Of a stretch of 64,000 nt of DNA, positions 63,416-64,000 are shown one piece after another. This DNA is from Aphis gossypii (Eukaryota > Arthropoda > Insecta > Hemiptera > Aphididae). Below the pieces are notes generated by a model. It worked only from the letters and a program-made list of their open reading frames with translations. It did no database searches and was not told the origin of the DNA. Made by a program: the position numbers and the translations under genes. The DNA lies in assembly GCF_020184175.1 (NCBI RefSeq), contig NC_065530.1, positions 69,851,260 through 69,915,259 on the forward strand, given 5' to 3'. Numbering within the stretch: the first letter of the stretch is position 1; each line of letters starts with the position of its first letter.

Positions 63416-63450
63416 GTACGCCCGAGATAGATTTAAGCAAACGGGCGTAC
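63416..63450. repeat. 9-bp GC-rich hairpin
   Basis: gtacgcccg and cgggcgtac are perfect complements around a 17-base loop, inside a patch of above-average GC. Function unknown. Confidence 0.5.
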
Positions 63451-64000
63451 CTCGCTACAGTCCTTGTGAACAAGTTATACATTAATAATTATTATTATCA
63501 TTCTATACGCGGCAACCTTGCTGGCTAACTTATTTTTTTAACGGCGACTCTACTGCCCGATTGCTCGTACGTGATTGTGACAGCTATTAACATTCTACTC
63601 GACCCTTAGGTACAATTAATATATTAAACAACTGTACAAGGATCATAATACTACGTATATAATATATACATTCAGGACAATAGTAAAAGTCATACGAGAT
63701 AAACTCATTACACACGTACCCGCGTCGAACAATAATATTATGATAGATGACACATTAATACAAATTTGAAAATTTAGCAATCGTTGCAGTGTTTGAATTA
63801 TTTATTTACAGTCGTCGTATAAATTAATTAAACACTTATACTCATTTATTAATATTTACCACAATTATATTGTTAATTTTTTTTTTTACCGACAAACTTC
63901 ATAGTAAATTGTATCAAACGGTTTCAATAATTTGTTGGTAATTTTATACATGGTATTAGCTATTGATGTTATAATATTGATTCATCATTTACTAGTAATT

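Larger units (their letters stand above)
51745..64000 (+). other. Probable SDR intron or intergenic DNA, no exon found
   Basis: More than 12 kb of AT-rich sequence. I looked for the next SDR exon (NNAG) and for a YxxxK exon and found none, so the gene's remaining exons probably lie beyond 64 kb. Short open frames (for example 54985-55206, 58188-58451, 62726-62911, 62921-63154) show no recognisable similarity. Repeats are listed separately. Slightly GC-richer patches occur at about 60000-60080, 62800-62870 and 63380-63480. Confidence 0.5.

Noticed and set aside
1..64000. CRISPR arrays, operons, bacterial promoters or origins
   Set aside because: No regularly spaced repeats beyond the three-copy minisatellite; the gene structure is eukaryotic.

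Overview
This is a eukaryotic chromosomal window, very AT-rich, with intron-split genes, short hAT-like elements and a short TTAGG-type telomere-like tract. The encoded proteins look like insect orthologues. The sequence style (frequent taggtac/gtacct words, SWIM-domain transposase-derived genes, many small hAT MITEs) suggests a hemipteran, most likely an aphid; that taxonomic call is inference.

Layout: 1-1.2 kb holds the broken 3' part of a SWIM zinc-finger gene of transposase ancestry. From 2.3 to 23.3 kb lies an old tandem segmental duplication of about 10-11 kb per unit. Each unit carries a fructose-1,6-bisphosphatase gene: copy A at 6546-9000 and copy B at 19618-22215, each with seven coding exons and probably a distant non-coding first exon. 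Unit 1 ends in a decayed piece of the 3' end of NCBP1 (intron 13 relic, then an exon-12 relic with a stop). Unit 2 runs into the intact NCBP1 gene (cap-binding protein CBP80, 14 coding exons, minus strand, 22448-27813). NCBP1 is convergent with FBPase B and head-to-head, across 623 bp, with NOG1/GTPBP4 (nucleolar GTPase, 12 coding exons, 28437-31941). From 32 to 42 kb there is no gene, only repeats, including a minus-strand LINE reverse-transcriptase relic and several MITEs. A GC-rich promoter near 42.3-42.7 kb starts a membrane-anchored short-chain dehydrogenase (SDR) gene: exon 1 at 42735-42803, an 8.6-kb intron, exon 2 at 51360-51744. Its remaining exons were not found up to 64 kb, so it probably continues beyond the window.

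Most notable: FBPase copy A has an unbroken frame and intact splice sites, yet two adjacent metal-binding glutamates are lysines and its AMP-site residues are changed. It therefore looks like a pseudoenzyme next to a conventional copy B. The duplication can be read in detail: breakpoints, TE insertions with an empty site in the other copy, and a truncated NCBP1 tail. I did not find a wholly new kind of system. NCBP1 (pre-mRNA cap binding) and NOG1 (60S ribosome assembly) are ordinary housekeeping genes.
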